Source: Brotaphodocola sp003480315 (GTDB lineage: Bacteria > Bacillota > Clostridia > Lachnospirales > Lachnospiraceae). Taken from it: DNA of 64,000 nt. The DNA is taken from NCBI RefSeq assembly GCF_964246085.1, contig NZ_CAXTPD010000015.1; one strand, given 5' to 3'. The position numbers and the translations under genes were made by a program. The notes beneath the pieces were generated by a model, which had not been told where the DNA came from, searched no databases, and saw only the letters and a list, made by a program, of their open reading frames with translations. This document shows positions 54,883 through 63,362 of this stretch, in pieces. How positions within the stretch are numbered: position 1 is the first letter of the stretch; each line of letters starts with the position of its first letter.

Positions 54883-55620
54883 TTGCTGTTCCCACGCCGC
54901 TGTCCGGTCTGCGGGCAGATCGTACTGCCGGAGGGCGCACTGATCTGTCCGGGCTGTATGGCAAAGCTTCATTTTATCCGGCAGCCATCCTGCAAAAAAT
55001 GCGGGACAGAGCTCATTGCTGACCGCGCGGAATATTGCCCGGACTGCCTGCGAAGACAGCGCAGCTTTGAGTACGGAGTGGCACTGATCCGCTACGATGC
55101 TGTGGCTCAGAAGTCCATGGCAGCAGTCAAGTACAAAAACCGGCGGGAATATCTGGATTTTTACGCGGAAGCCATCGCGCGGCGGTACGGCTATTTCTTT
55201 GAACTCCATAAAGAAGCGGTGCTGGTGCCGATACCCGTCCATCCGGCAAGACTGCGCTCCCGCGGTTTTAACCAGGCGAGAGAGCTGGCGGTGCGTCTCG
55301 GACGTCTGACAGGACTTTCCGTGAACGAAGCACTGCTGGTCCGTACCCGGAAGACAGCGCCGCAAAAGGATCTCGGTCCGGATGAGCGTCTGCGGAATCT
55401 GCGCCACGCATTTGCGGTGACAGCTCAGAGTGGAACATTAGCTGGCAATTGGACTCAGAGGACCGTTCAAGGAGTTGTCTTGTGTATCCCAGATACTGTT
55501 GTTCTGGTCGACGATATCTATACTACTGGAAGTACCATTGAATCCTGCACGCGGATTCTCAAAGAAGTTGGCGTGCGAGAGGTCTATTTTGTTTCTATTT
55601 GTATTGGGGGTAGTGTTTGA
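54883..55620 (+). CDS. ComF-family phosphoribosyltransferase-like protein
   Basis: This 245-residue protein has an N-terminal zinc ribbon (CPVCG...CPGC, then CKKCG...CPDC) and a C-terminal phosphoribosyltransferase loop VVLVDDIYTTGSTIE, as in ComF, which aids DNA uptake and transformation. A middle motif is VLVPIPVHPARLRSRGFNQA. The TTG start at 54883 lacks a good site: AGGAGG at 54855-54860 is too far, so translation may be coupled to recD2 or begin at a rare codon just upstream. The last 55 codons look more AT-rich than the rest. Confidence 0.85.
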   Translation: MLFPRRCPVCGQIVLPEGALICPGCMAKLHFIRQPSCKKCGTELIADRAEYCPDCLRRQRSFEYGVALIRYDAVAQKSMAAVKYKNRREYLDFYAEAIARRYGYFFELHKEAVLVPIPVHPARLRSRGFNQARELAVRLGRLTGLSVNEALLVRTRKTAPQKDLGPDERLRNLRHAFAVTAQSGTLAGNWTQRTVQGVVLCIPDTVVLVDDIYTTGSTIESCTRILKEVGVREVYFVSICIGGSV

Positions 55621-55654
55621 GTCTTTAATAATGAGAAAAGAAAATTAGGTTTAA

Positions 55655-55685
55655 TGCAGGGGTTAAATGGCCTCTGTATTTTTTA
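55655..55685 (+). terminator. Intrinsic terminator after comF
   Basis: CAGGGG and CCTCTG pair (one G-T) around an 8-base loop and are followed by TATTTTTT. Confidence 0.65.
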
Positions 55686-55815
55686 GCAAAGAATTAAGAA
55701 AAATAGTTATTGTAATTAGAGAATACAATTAGTCTAAAATTAGTTGCAAAATCAGCTGTAACAAACTATAAAATATAAAATCTGTCCAAAATTAAAACGG
55801 AAGAGTCTGAGTTTC

Positions 55816-55839
55816 TTCACAGATAAGATTTTCTGTGAA
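55816..55839 (+). promoter_or_regulatory. Inverted repeat upstream of the PTS regulator gene
   Basis: TTCACAGA (55816-55823) and TCTGTGAA (55832-55839) are perfect arms with an 8-base gap. A TATAAT (55848-55853) lies just downstream with no matching -35, so the repeat could be an activator site. The surrounding 270 bases are AT-rich, with a second repeat ATTGTA/TACAAT (55709-55729). Confidence 0.5.
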
Positions 55840-55891
55840 AGAATAGATATAATTCAGATAACGCGGATGGAAAAGAAAATGGTGAAAATTT

Positions 55892-58516
55892 ATGTACGAA
55901 AAGACAAAAAAAGAAATCTATAATTTAATTAAATTAAATACAGAATCAATAGATTGGAAAACACCTGAAATAGTCACGACAGGAGAAATAAGCAGACAGT
56001 TAAACATTAGCAGAAATTTGTGTAGCCACTATTTAAATGATATGGTAAAAGAGGGGGAGCTTATTAAAATCAGTACAAGACCAGTATCTTTTTTACATCG
56101 AAAAACGGTTGAACGCTTATACGGAACTCATTTGAAAGAAAATGAATTTTTGAGTTTTTGTGATTTAAGAAAATGTTTGGGCATTTCCAACAAGGATGTA
56201 TTCGATAGTTATATTGGAGCATATTCAGGGCTAAGTTATCAGATTAATAAATGTAAAGTTTCAGTAGGATATCCAGATAAGGGAATTCCTATTTTGATTT
56301 ATGGAAAAAAAGGGACGGGAAAACATAAGCTGGCAGAACTGGTGGGAGAATATGCACTAGATAAGGGATATTCAGATGAAAAAACGCAATTCATGGATGC
56401 TGGAATTCTTGGTAATCAAGATGAAATATTTGAATTGACGGATTGCTTGGAAGGTAAAAAAAAGAAGATTATATGTATTGAAAATGTGGAAAAAATTTCC
56501 AACATTCAGTTAATGAGAATTTTAGAAAAAAACGAATGTAAGATAATATTAACAGCTAATATCAGACATGATGCTAGTGAAGTGGAACAGTTAGTAAAAC
56601 AGATCCCCATTTCAATAGAAATCCCGTCATTGTCAGAACGATCTGATGAGGACAAAAAAGAATTATTGTTGCATTTTATGAAACAGGAGGCTTTGAAAAT
56701 CAAAAGTGATATTTTTATAGATGTTCGTGCAATGGAACTTTTGATTCAATATTACTATGCAAGAAATATTGATGAGCTTCGCGATATAGTTATGACTTGC
56801 TGTGCAAATGCATTTGTGAGAAAAACGGAAACAGAAGAAATACAGATATGTATATATGATCTTCCAGAAAAGGTGTTAGCTGAAAGTTACAGGTTTAATG
56901 CAGAAATGGAAGCGTCTGTAATGATGAATATTAAAAACTATAAAGTGAATCATTATATAGACGAATTTCAAAATTATTGCAAGCAAATATATGAAAAATA
57001 TCTTCAAATGGAAAAAACATTGGATATAGAAGATAAAGTGGAAGCCTTATGGAAAATAACAGAGGAATTTTGCGATTATTTGACGTATAAAAACTGTTAT
57101 TCAAATAAAAAAATAGAAGCTTTAAAAAAAGTTGTTTCCGGGATGATGGATTCCATGGTAGAACGATATGGAATTTCTTTTTCGCCAGAATTTGACTTAA
57201 TTCTGGCGAAATGTTTATATGTTCAGTCTGAATTAATGGGAAGAGAAAAAAACTATTATGAAAACGATTTAAAACGGTGTCTGGAAGAATTGTTGGAAAA
57301 ATATGAAGTCGAGCAATTGCTTATGGAAGAACTAAAGGATAATATTGAAAGTTGTCTAGGTGTTAACGCGAGCAATATGAATCAGCTGTTTGTACTTCTG
57401 AATCTGATACAGTTTAATAGAGCGCCAGGATGGGGCAAAACCAGGGGCATGATAATTTGTCATGGAAGCGCTACAGCAAGTAGTATTGCTGAGATTGTTA
57501 ATAAAGTATTAGGATTTAGGATATTCGAAGCAATTGATATGCCAATTAATGTATCGCCTACAGAAATCATTCAGAGACTTAAAAAGTATATGAAGTATAT
57601 AAAAAAACCAAGAGAACTTATTATACTGGTCGATATGGGATCTTTAGAAGAAATGTACAGTTGCTTAAGTGATGTAAAAGGTTTAAAGGCAATCATTATT
57701 AATAATGTATCGACGAGAATGGCAATGGATGCAGGTGCTAAAATAAGATCATCGATTAGTCTAGATAAGATAGCGGAAACGGTATGCTGTGAAAATAGAA
57801 GTACGTATCGCTTGGTTGATAATACAATTCCGCAGAAAGCAATCTTGTTTTGCAGTGAAACTGGAATTGGAGCAGCAAAGAGAATGTCAGAGATGTTTGC
57901 TGCCAGTTTTCCTAAAAAATTAAATATAGAATTTTTGAGCGTTGATTATAAAAATGTTTTAGAACCGAAATCATTACAGATAATATTGGATAAGTATGAA
58001 GTTTTGTTTGTTGTAGGAACACAAGATCCCCAAAATCCAAATATTTGTTATGTTTCTATGGAAGATGTAATTGGCTTTAATCATATGGAGCGAGTGTTTT
58101 CTATTTTGGAACAATTTCTGTCAAGCGAAGAGTTGATTGTATTTAAAGAGAATTTGGTAAGAGAATTTTCTTTACAAAACGTAATTCAAAATTTAACTAT
58201 TTTGGATGCAGAAGTTCTGATAGGTATGGTTAACGATGGAATCGAAAAACTGCAGAAAAAGATGGGGAAAAACTTTTCGGATAGAATCCGAATTTCACTT
58301 AATGTGCATATATGTTGTCTGGTAGAACGTCTGATTAGAAAAGAGGCATTAGATACGTTGGATAATAAGAAATTAGAGACAGAAGAGTTTACGTTGTTTG
58401 CCAATGCAGTAAGAGATTCCTTTCAGAATATTAGTTTGCGTTACAATGTAACAATTCCACTTAGTGAAATTGCTTATATAAAAAATTATTTTGATTATGG
58501 AAAGGAGAAAAAATAG
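55892..58516 (+). CDS. LevR/ManR-like PTS transcriptional regulator
   Basis: This 874-residue cytoplasmic regulator is coded in AT-rich DNA. It has an N-terminal winged-helix part (GEISRQLNISRNLCSHYLNDM), a degenerate AAA+ domain (YGKKGTGKHKLAEL near 138-145 and IICIENVE) and PRD1-like helices about 350-470. An EIIA-Man-like domain (GMIICHGSATASS, phospho-His type) begins near 520, an EIIB-like loop is near 650 (FCSETGIGAAKRMSE), and PRD2 has NVHICCLVERLIRK. I find no GAFTGA sigma-54 contact motif. It would sense PTS phosphorylation and regulate the adjoining EII genes. Confidence 0.85.
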   Translation: MYEKTKKEIYNLIKLNTESIDWKTPEIVTTGEISRQLNISRNLCSHYLNDMVKEGELIKISTRPVSFLHRKTVERLYGTHLKENEFLSFCDLRKCLGISNKDVFDSYIGAYSGLSYQINKCKVSVGYPDKGIPILIYGKKGTGKHKLAELVGEYALDKGYSDEKTQFMDAGILGNQDEIFELTDCLEGKKKKIICIENVEKISNIQLMRILEKNECKIILTANIRHDASEVEQLVKQIPISIEIPSLSERSDEDKKELLLHFMKQEALKIKSDIFIDVRAMELLIQYYYARNIDELRDIVMTCCANAFVRKTETEEIQICIYDLPEKVLAESYRFNAEMEASVMMNIKNYKVNHYIDEFQNYCKQIYEKYLQMEKTLDIEDKVEALWKITEEFCDYLTYKNCYSNKKIEALKKVVSGMMDSMVERYGISFSPEFDLILAKCLYVQSELMGREKNYYENDLKRCLEELLEKYEVEQLLMEELKDNIESCLGVNASNMNQLFVLLNLIQFNRAPGWGKTRGMIICHGSATASSIAEIVNKVLGFRIFEAIDMPINVSPTEIIQRLKKYMKYIKKPRELIILVDMGSLEEMYSCLSDVKGLKAIIINNVSTRMAMDAGAKIRSSISLDKIAETVCCENRSTYRLVDNTIPQKAILFCSETGIGAAKRMSEMFAASFPKKLNIEFLSVDYKNVLEPKSLQIILDKYEVLFVVGTQDPQNPNICYVSMEDVIGFNHMERVFSILEQFLSSEELIVFKENLVREFSLQNVIQNLTILDAEVLIGMVNDGIEKLQKKMGKNFSDRIRISLNVHICCLVERLIRKEALDTLDNKKLETEEFTLFANAVRDSFQNISLRYNVTIPLSEIAYIKNYFDYGKEKK

Positions 58517-58929
58517 TGACAAAATTTTTAATTGCAAGTCATGGAAAACTTGCGGAAGGGCTGTATGACACGTTTGTAATGGTTATGGGAAAAAATGAAA
58601 ATCTATCTTTTTTTGGAGCTTATACAAAAGCGGAAGAAGATATGGAAGAAAGTGTAAGGAAATATGTGGATGGAATAAAGGAAGGGGATGAACTTATTGT
58701 TTTAACAGATGTATTTGGAGGCAGTGTTAATAATGAATTTATGAAATATATTGGCAGAAAAAATTTTTATCTAGTTTCAGGAGTAAGCCTGCCTCTTCTG
58801 ATTGAAATGGTTACAGACAGTGAACCTGACATTGCAAAGAGAATTCAAGTGATTACAGACAGAGCAAGTCAGTTTGTCTGGGATTGTAACAGTATGAAAC
58901 TGGATAATAATGAAATGGATGCTTTTTAA
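58516..58929 (+). CDS. PTS mannose-family EIIA component
   Basis: This 137-residue phosphocarrier starts MTKFLIASHGKLAEGLYDTF; His9 is the expected phosphorylation site. DVFGGSVNNEF is the usual family motif. GTG start (58516) overlaps the stop of the regulator (TAGTG). It passes phosphate from HPr to EIIB in the cytoplasm. AAGGAG lies before the start. Confidence 0.88.
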   Translation: MTKFLIASHGKLAEGLYDTFVMVMGKNENLSFFGAYTKAEEDMEESVRKYVDGIKEGDELIVLTDVFGGSVNNEFMKYIGRKNFYLVSGVSLPLLIEMVTDSEPDIAKRIQVITDRASQFVWDCNSMKLDNNEMDAF

Positions 58930-58943
58930 GGAGGTGAAAAAGA

Positions 58944-59405
58944 ATGGTTAAATTAGTTAGAGTTGATCACAGATTGCTTCATGGACAGGTTGTATTTATA
59001 TGGACAGCATCAATTGGAGTAGACTGCATTTTAATTGCCAATGATGATGTAGCCAATGATCCAATACAAAAAGGTATTTTAAAACTTAGCCAGCCAACAG
59101 GTGTAAAATTGATTTTTAAGTCAGTAAAAGATTCTATTGAAGCGTTAAATAGTGGTATTACAGATAAATATAACTTAATGATTATTACAAGTAATGTGGA
59201 TGATGGTTATGAACTTGCAAGCAAAGTAGAGCAGATTCGTTCTCTGAATCTGGGAAATGTAAAATTGCGGGAAAATACTCATAATTTATCAAAGTTGGTA
59301 CATGTTACGGATGAAGAAGAAAAAAAATTAAAGGCATTGGCAGCAGCAGGCATTGAAGTTGAGATACGTGCAGTACCAAATGATGATAAAATTATTATCA
59401 AATAA
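58944..59405 (+). CDS. PTS mannose/fructose/sorbose-family EIIB component
   Basis: This 153-residue protein begins VKLVRVDHRLLHGQVVFIW, with His13 in LLHGQV as the phosphorylation site. VANDDVANDPIQKG and the C-terminal VPNDDK segment fit the family. GGAGGTG lies ahead of the ATG, 14 bases after the EIIA stop. It transfers phosphate to the incoming sugar with EIIC/EIID. Confidence 0.9.
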   Translation: MVKLVRVDHRLLHGQVVFIWTASIGVDCILIANDDVANDPIQKGILKLSQPTGVKLIFKSVKDSIEALNSGITDKYNLMIITSNVDDGYELASKVEQIRSLNLGNVKLRENTHNLSKLVHVTDEEEKKLKALAAAGIEVEIRAVPNDDKIIIK

Positions 59406-59428
59406 TTCATAGATGATGGAGGATAATT

Positions 59429-60232
59429 ATGTTAATGCAGGCTATATTAATTGGGATTGTTACGTTTGTATGCTATGCCAATCCAATGGTTGGTAGTTTG
59501 AACTGGTTACGTCCGATAGTGTGTGGTAGTTTAACGGGTTTGGTTCTGGGAGATCCGCAGACAGGATGTATTATCGGTGCAACGTTAGAATTGGCCTTTT
59601 TAGGAAGCTACCCAATAGGAGGAGCACTTCCGCCGGATTTTACGGCAGGTACGATTTTGGCAACAGCATTTGTGATTACATCTGGAGCTAGTACGGATAT
59701 GGCACTTGTATTGGCATTTCCTATTTCTACATTAGCATTACTTCTTAAAAATGCAGTATACATTGGAATTAGAGGATATTGCTCAGAAAAGGCAACCAAG
59801 TATGCAGAACAGGCAGATGTGAAAAATGTACGCCGCATGCACCTGCTGGCAGGGTTATCGTTTCCGGTTATTATGACAGTTGTTTTAAGTGCTTGCTTTT
59901 ATATAGGGTCAGAACAGGTTACTTTAGTAGTTAATATGATTCCGGAATTCATTTTAAATGGACTGAAAGTTGCCAGTAAAATACTTCCAGCATTAGGTTT
60001 TGCAATGTTAGCAAAAATGCTGATTAGTAAGAGTACGGTCCATTACTTTGTTTTTGGATTTGCATTAGGTCAGTTTACAAGGAACTACACGCAGACCACG
60101 AAACGGGGGCTGCTGACAACAAAACAGGCTGAATATCAAGCACCGGGAAAGTGCGAGATATTCAGCCGGTTTTGTTGTCCGGGGTTTCCAAAGGGGCACC
60201 CTTTGGCACACGACTTTGCTTGCAAAGTGTAG
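59429..60232 (+). pseudogene. PTS mannose-family EIIC component, C-terminus replaced by mobile-element sequence
   Basis: The first about 215 residues are a normal EIIC (LRPIVCGSLTGLVLGDPQTGCIIGATLELAFLGSYPIGGALPPDF; several membrane helices), ending GFALGQF. The frame then runs into TRNYTQTTKRGLLTTKQ and a non-membrane tail coded by the inserted element, with its 60115-60179 inverted repeat. The usual final helices and the EIID gene are missing, so the transporter is probably inactive unless the element leaves. The insertion point is between about 60070 and 60110. Confidence 0.85.
60115..60179 (+). repeat. Long imperfect inverted repeat at the element's end
   Basis: The arms 60115-60137 and 60157-60179 are 23 bases each with one mismatch (A60126), around a 19-base loop that contains CAC...GTG. 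It starts about 40 bases inside the cut EIIC gene and would form a strong hairpin on either strand. Confidence 0.85.
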
Positions 60233-60655
60233 TGTGTTATACGCTCTGTCGGCGTTGCTGCGAAAATGCGGTTGCCAACCGGGAGGGCAAGAGCATTTGA
60301 AGCAGCAAGAAAACAAGGCTGTGATTGTGTGGCGTGGAGCCGCAAGCGCAGGGTTGGTTTCATCAGCAGACAGGGCGTATATGAAAGCCCCCGTCCCTCG
60401 TCCTACGCCGGACTTCGGGACAAAATGTCCCGAACTTGTGGACACACTCACGAAAAAGCAGAGGGATTTTTCTCTTAAAATTGAAATGGGCGGGAAGCCA
60501 TTTTAGGGCTTTCCCGCCTTGATTGCCTATCAGCAAAGACGGGCGGGACTGTCAACGGCGGCGCATTTGTGCGCCGTTCATCTTGACCGTTGACTGGCTC
60601 GGCTGGCTTTGCTATCTTCCTGATAAACAAGAATTGTTATCTATCTGTCCAAGAA
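60233..60655 (+). other. Non-coding, hairpin-rich stretch of the element
   Basis: I see no convincing gene. It contains TTCGGGACA/TGTCCCGAA (60414-60434), GGCGGGAAGCC/GGCTTTCCCGCC (60489-60518) and AACGGCG/CGCCGTT (60554-60578). The last is overlapped by an alternative pairing GTCAACGG/CCGTTGAC (60551-60594). Confidence 0.6.
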
Positions 60656-61102
60656 TCAAAATAGTTTGCGCCAGTCATCTTCAATAGCCTGTGGAATATG
60701 GTAACTTTCGTATTCAGGCATAAATCCCTCATGCCAAATATGAAATTTTAAGCCGCTAAACCCTGTAAAAATATGTTGCGCTCTTTTTATGGGAGATGGA
60801 TAGTAGCAAAAATTTATATGTCCAGCGGTTGTCCACCTTTTTGAACTAAGGATAGTCGGTTCCTCGTCAACAAAACGACTATATAATTTATTTTCTTTTG
60901 TTTTCCATGACATCAAATCATCATCGCCACAAAATAATGTCCAAACCACATCATTGCCAAAAACGCTTGGAAAATATTTTTGCTTTATTAAGTCCAGAAA
61001 AATATCGCTAAATGTAGTAGTTGGTTCAATAGTGTATGTGCGGGTATGGTTATCTACATCATCTGCCATACAAACACTTTCTCGACAAATTGACATATCC
61101 AC
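60656..61102 (-). CDS. Hypothetical protein in mobile element
   Basis: This 148-residue protein starts at GTG 61102 (or ATG two codons later), with GGGGGG upstream. It is acidic-to-neutral and rich in aromatic residues, with FCGDDDLMSWKTKENKLYSRFVDEEPTIL and WHEGFMPEYESYHIPQAIEDDWRKLF. No signal peptide or membrane helix is visible. I do not recognise the family. Its size, single-domain look and neighbourhood resemble orphan immunity-type proteins, but that is a guess. Confidence 0.55.
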   Translation of the reverse strand: MDMSICRESVCMADDVDNHTRTYTIEPTTTFSDIFLDLIKQKYFPSVFGNDVVWTLFCGDDDLMSWKTKENKLYSRFVDEEPTILSSKRWTTAGHINFCYYPSPIKRAQHIFTGFSGLKFHIWHEGFMPEYESYHIPQAIEDDWRKLF

Positions 61103-61168
61103 TCTTTATCCCCCCTTATCTAATTCAGATATTATCTTCACTCATACAACACCGCCTACACCCTTTGC

Positions 61169-61969
61169 TTACTTTCTCCCCCGCTGCAGATTTGGATTTT
61201 TCAGCAAGTCCGACTTCTGTGCAATCTTTTTCAGCCACTTCTTTTCTTCTTCGGACAGCTTCTTCAAATTCAATTTGAGCCGCTTACAGATAAACGCCAA
61301 AGCCGCTTGCTCCGGGTCACTGTCTGGGCTGGTGGCTTCGTCAACGGTCTGTAAAAAGTCTTCCAGCGGGTTGTCCTCCGGGACGCTGAAAAAATCGTCC
61401 TTATGGGCTTCCCGCAAGTCAAGAGCTATCTTGTTTATGTCCTGCTGTATCACATAGCGGCAAAAGCTGTCATCGTCAATATGGGCGGCGATAAGCTGTC
61501 TTAACTGCGGGTCGGTCAAGCCGGGATTGTGCTGCTTCATAATGGTTGCGCTTACAGCGTCCACAATGGTGTTTGCACTCTGTACCTGTTTTCCCGCCAC
61601 GCCGTTCACATAGATTTCGAGGTCAGCCATAAGCCGGGGGAAATCCGGGTGCGCCGCCAGCTCACACAAGAGGGAATTATCCACCCGCCCACTTTTCAAT
61701 AATTCAATCATATCATCACTCAAACGCAGGTCTGCAAGATCGGCGTTTGGGTGATTTCTTGTTTGGGACAGCCCCAGCAGATAATCGGCGGTCACGCCGT
61801 AAAACTTCGCCAGCTTGATAATGGCATAGTGGCTGATGTCCTTGAAGTCCTTTGCTTCATAACTGCCCAGTGCAGACTTGGAGAGATTTACTTGTTCTTC
61901 AAGCTGCTCCAGCGTCAACCCACGCTCCACACGCAGGTCTTTCAATCGTTCTTGTATGGATAGTTCCAT
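61169..61969 (-). CDS. XRE-family helix-turn-helix regulator of the element
   Basis: This 266-residue protein has an N-terminal XRE-type helix-turn-helix (IQERLKDLRVERGLTLEQLEEQVNLSKSALGSYEAKDFKDISHYAIIKLAKFYGVTADYLLG). A long helical C-terminal part follows (LADLRLSDDMIELLKSGRVDNSLLCELAAHPDFPRLMADLE), typical of regulators in Tn1549-like and related integrative elements. GGAGGGGGAG directly precedes the ATG. It likely controls element transfer or maintenance genes. Confidence 0.88.
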   Translation of the reverse strand: MELSIQERLKDLRVERGLTLEQLEEQVNLSKSALGSYEAKDFKDISHYAIIKLAKFYGVTADYLLGLSQTRNHPNADLADLRLSDDMIELLKSGRVDNSLLCELAAHPDFPRLMADLEIYVNGVAGKQVQSANTIVDAVSATIMKQHNPGLTDPQLRQLIAAHIDDDSFCRYVIQQDINKIALDLREAHKDDFFSVPEDNPLEDFLQTVDEATSPDSDPEQAALAFICKRLKLNLKKLSEEEKKWLKKIAQKSDLLKNPNLQRGRK

Positions 61970-62024
61970 GCTCCCCCTCCTTGTCTACTTGATAAACTGG
62001 AAGCTATAAATGTGATGTAATTAA

Positions 62025-62489
62025 CTATTCATCTTCAATTTCTTCTGCGTCTGATAAATCATAAATGCCGGTTAAAGCTTTTCCATTAAAGTTTACAGAT
62101 ACGCCAAATGGTTCACCAACACCCAACCCATTTTCGAGAAAGACAATCGCCCATTCCTGCTTTTCATAAAAGACAAACTGAGGGCAGTCAAAGGGCACAT
62201 CTTTTAGCTTTGACGCATTTTTTCCAGTTTCTTTTGACAAATTAAAAAGCTCCGGTTGTGTAGCCAATTTAACCCTTATATGTTCAAGAGCTTTTTCTTC
62301 ATGATATTTCCAATTTTGAATAATATCTGCTATAAAATCAACATCTGCAACATCTAAGTTGGAAGAAGCCAATATTATGTCAAAACCTTGCTCACAGCCA
62401 GTTATCGTACCATGCCAACAATGAATTGATTGAGGGCTTTTCATGTAGCATAAATCGCCTAATTTTGCGTGATGTATGATATTCGCCAT
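62025..62489 (-). CDS. Hypothetical protein in mobile element (possible immunity-type)
   Basis: This 154-residue cytoplasmic protein starts MANIIHHAKLGDLCYMKSPQSIHCWHGTI and ends FVFYEKQEWAIVFLENGLGVGEPFGVSVNFNGKALTGIYDLSDAEEIEDE. The terminal pattern is the kind found in predicted immunity families beside secreted toxins, but I cannot name the family and no toxin gene is visible here. GAGGG precedes the ATG. It is codirectional with the XRE gene. Confidence 0.6.
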   Translation of the reverse strand: MANIIHHAKLGDLCYMKSPQSIHCWHGTITGCEQGFDIILASSNLDVADVDFIADIIQNWKYHEEKALEHIRVKLATQPELFNLSKETGKNASKLKDVPFDCPQFVFYEKQEWAIVFLENGLGVGEPFGVSVNFNGKALTGIYDLSDAEEIEDE

Positions 62490-62837
62490 TCTGTCCCTCT
62501 TTTCTTCAACATCCGTTTTATCACTCTGTACTTATCATTTTACCACAATTCCGAGAGCGTGGAAATAGAGAGTTTTCCGGGCTGATTTCCGACCTTATGG
62601 ATATACGGGGCAGGCGGTCTTTTAGGTGTAGACTTAGGGTAGTTCATCGATGAGCTGCACCTTGAAAAATGAATAACCGTCCGAAAAGGAATACCCCGGC
62701 AGGGGAAGCACCGCAACGAGCCACTTCGGGACAAAATGTCCCGAAGTCCGGGGAGCGTGCCAACGCCGGAACACGCCGCAGGAATGGGGCAGGAAGCCTT
62801 TTCGGGGAGAACGGCTAAGGAAAAATGGAGGGAACAC
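62490..62837 (+). other. Non-coding stretch with a palindrome, between divergent element genes
   Basis: I see no supported gene. The region carries the divergent promoters for the leftward and rightward genes and the 62723-62747 palindrome. Confidence 0.5.
62723..62747 (+). repeat. Perfect palindrome, second copy of an element-borne word
   Basis: ACTTCGGGACA and TGTCCCGAAGT are 11-base perfect arms around AAA. The same core (TTCGGGACA-AAA-TGTCCCGAA) is at 60414-60434 with 9-base arms. The two flanking contexts differ. Confidence 0.85.
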
Positions 62838-63251
62838 ATGAGAGAGAACCCATATAAACGACTGCCGCCCATAGAGCGCAGGCAGGACGGTTCCCTTTAC
62901 CGCATGACACCGGCACAGAGGAAACAGGCAAACGCCCTGATCCGCCGGGAGTGCTGCAACTATGAGGACGGGAACTGTATGCTCCTTGACGATGGGGACA
63001 CCTGCGCCTGCCCGCAGACGGCTTCTTTCTCGGTCTGCTGTAAGTGGTTCCGCTGGTCGGTCTTGCCGCAAATCGGAACGCTGGAAGCAGAGATTTTCCG
63101 GGATAAGGAGCTAAAACGCTGTGCGGTCTGCGGCAGAGTGTTCGTCCCAAAGTCCAACCGGGCGAAATACTGTCCCGACTGCGCCGCCAGAGTTCACAGG
63201 CGGCAGAAAACAGAAAGTGAACGGAAAAGGAGGTCTTGTGTGGACAGTTAG
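62838..63251 (+). CDS. Cysteine-rich VLP-family protein
   Basis: The ATG at 62838 lies 6 bases after GGAGGG. The 137-residue protein has a first cysteine cluster (CCNYEDGNCMLLDDGDTCACPQ...CCKWF) and a C-terminal zinc-ribbon-like motif (CAVCGRVFVPKSNRAKYCPDCAARVHRRQ). It matches the cysteine-rich VLP proteins seen beside RepA in Clostridia integrative elements. It probably binds DNA or RNA. The Arg/Lys-rich tail supports nucleic acid contact. Confidence 0.85.
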   Translation: MRENPYKRLPPIERRQDGSLYRMTPAQRKQANALIRRECCNYEDGNCMLLDDGDTCACPQTASFSVCCKWFRWSVLPQIGTLEAEIFRDKELKRCAVCGRVFVPKSNRAKYCPDCAARVHRRQKTESERKRRSCVDS

Positions 63252-63362
63252 GGGCTGAAAAGTCCTTGATTTACAAGGCTTTACAAGCACAGAACAGGGG
63301 CAGGCAATAGAAACTACCGTCTGCCCCCGGAAACAGGCTTCTAACCGTCCACAAAACACGAT

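Noticed and set aside
55690..55890. Sigma-54 (-24/-12) promoter before the LevR-like gene
   Set aside because: No TGGCAC-N5-TTGCA-type spacing is present; TTGCA near 55743 has no matching -24 element.
60216..60506. 96-residue plus-strand ORF in the element terminus
   Set aside because: It spans several hairpins, has no ribosome site and no domain-like composition.
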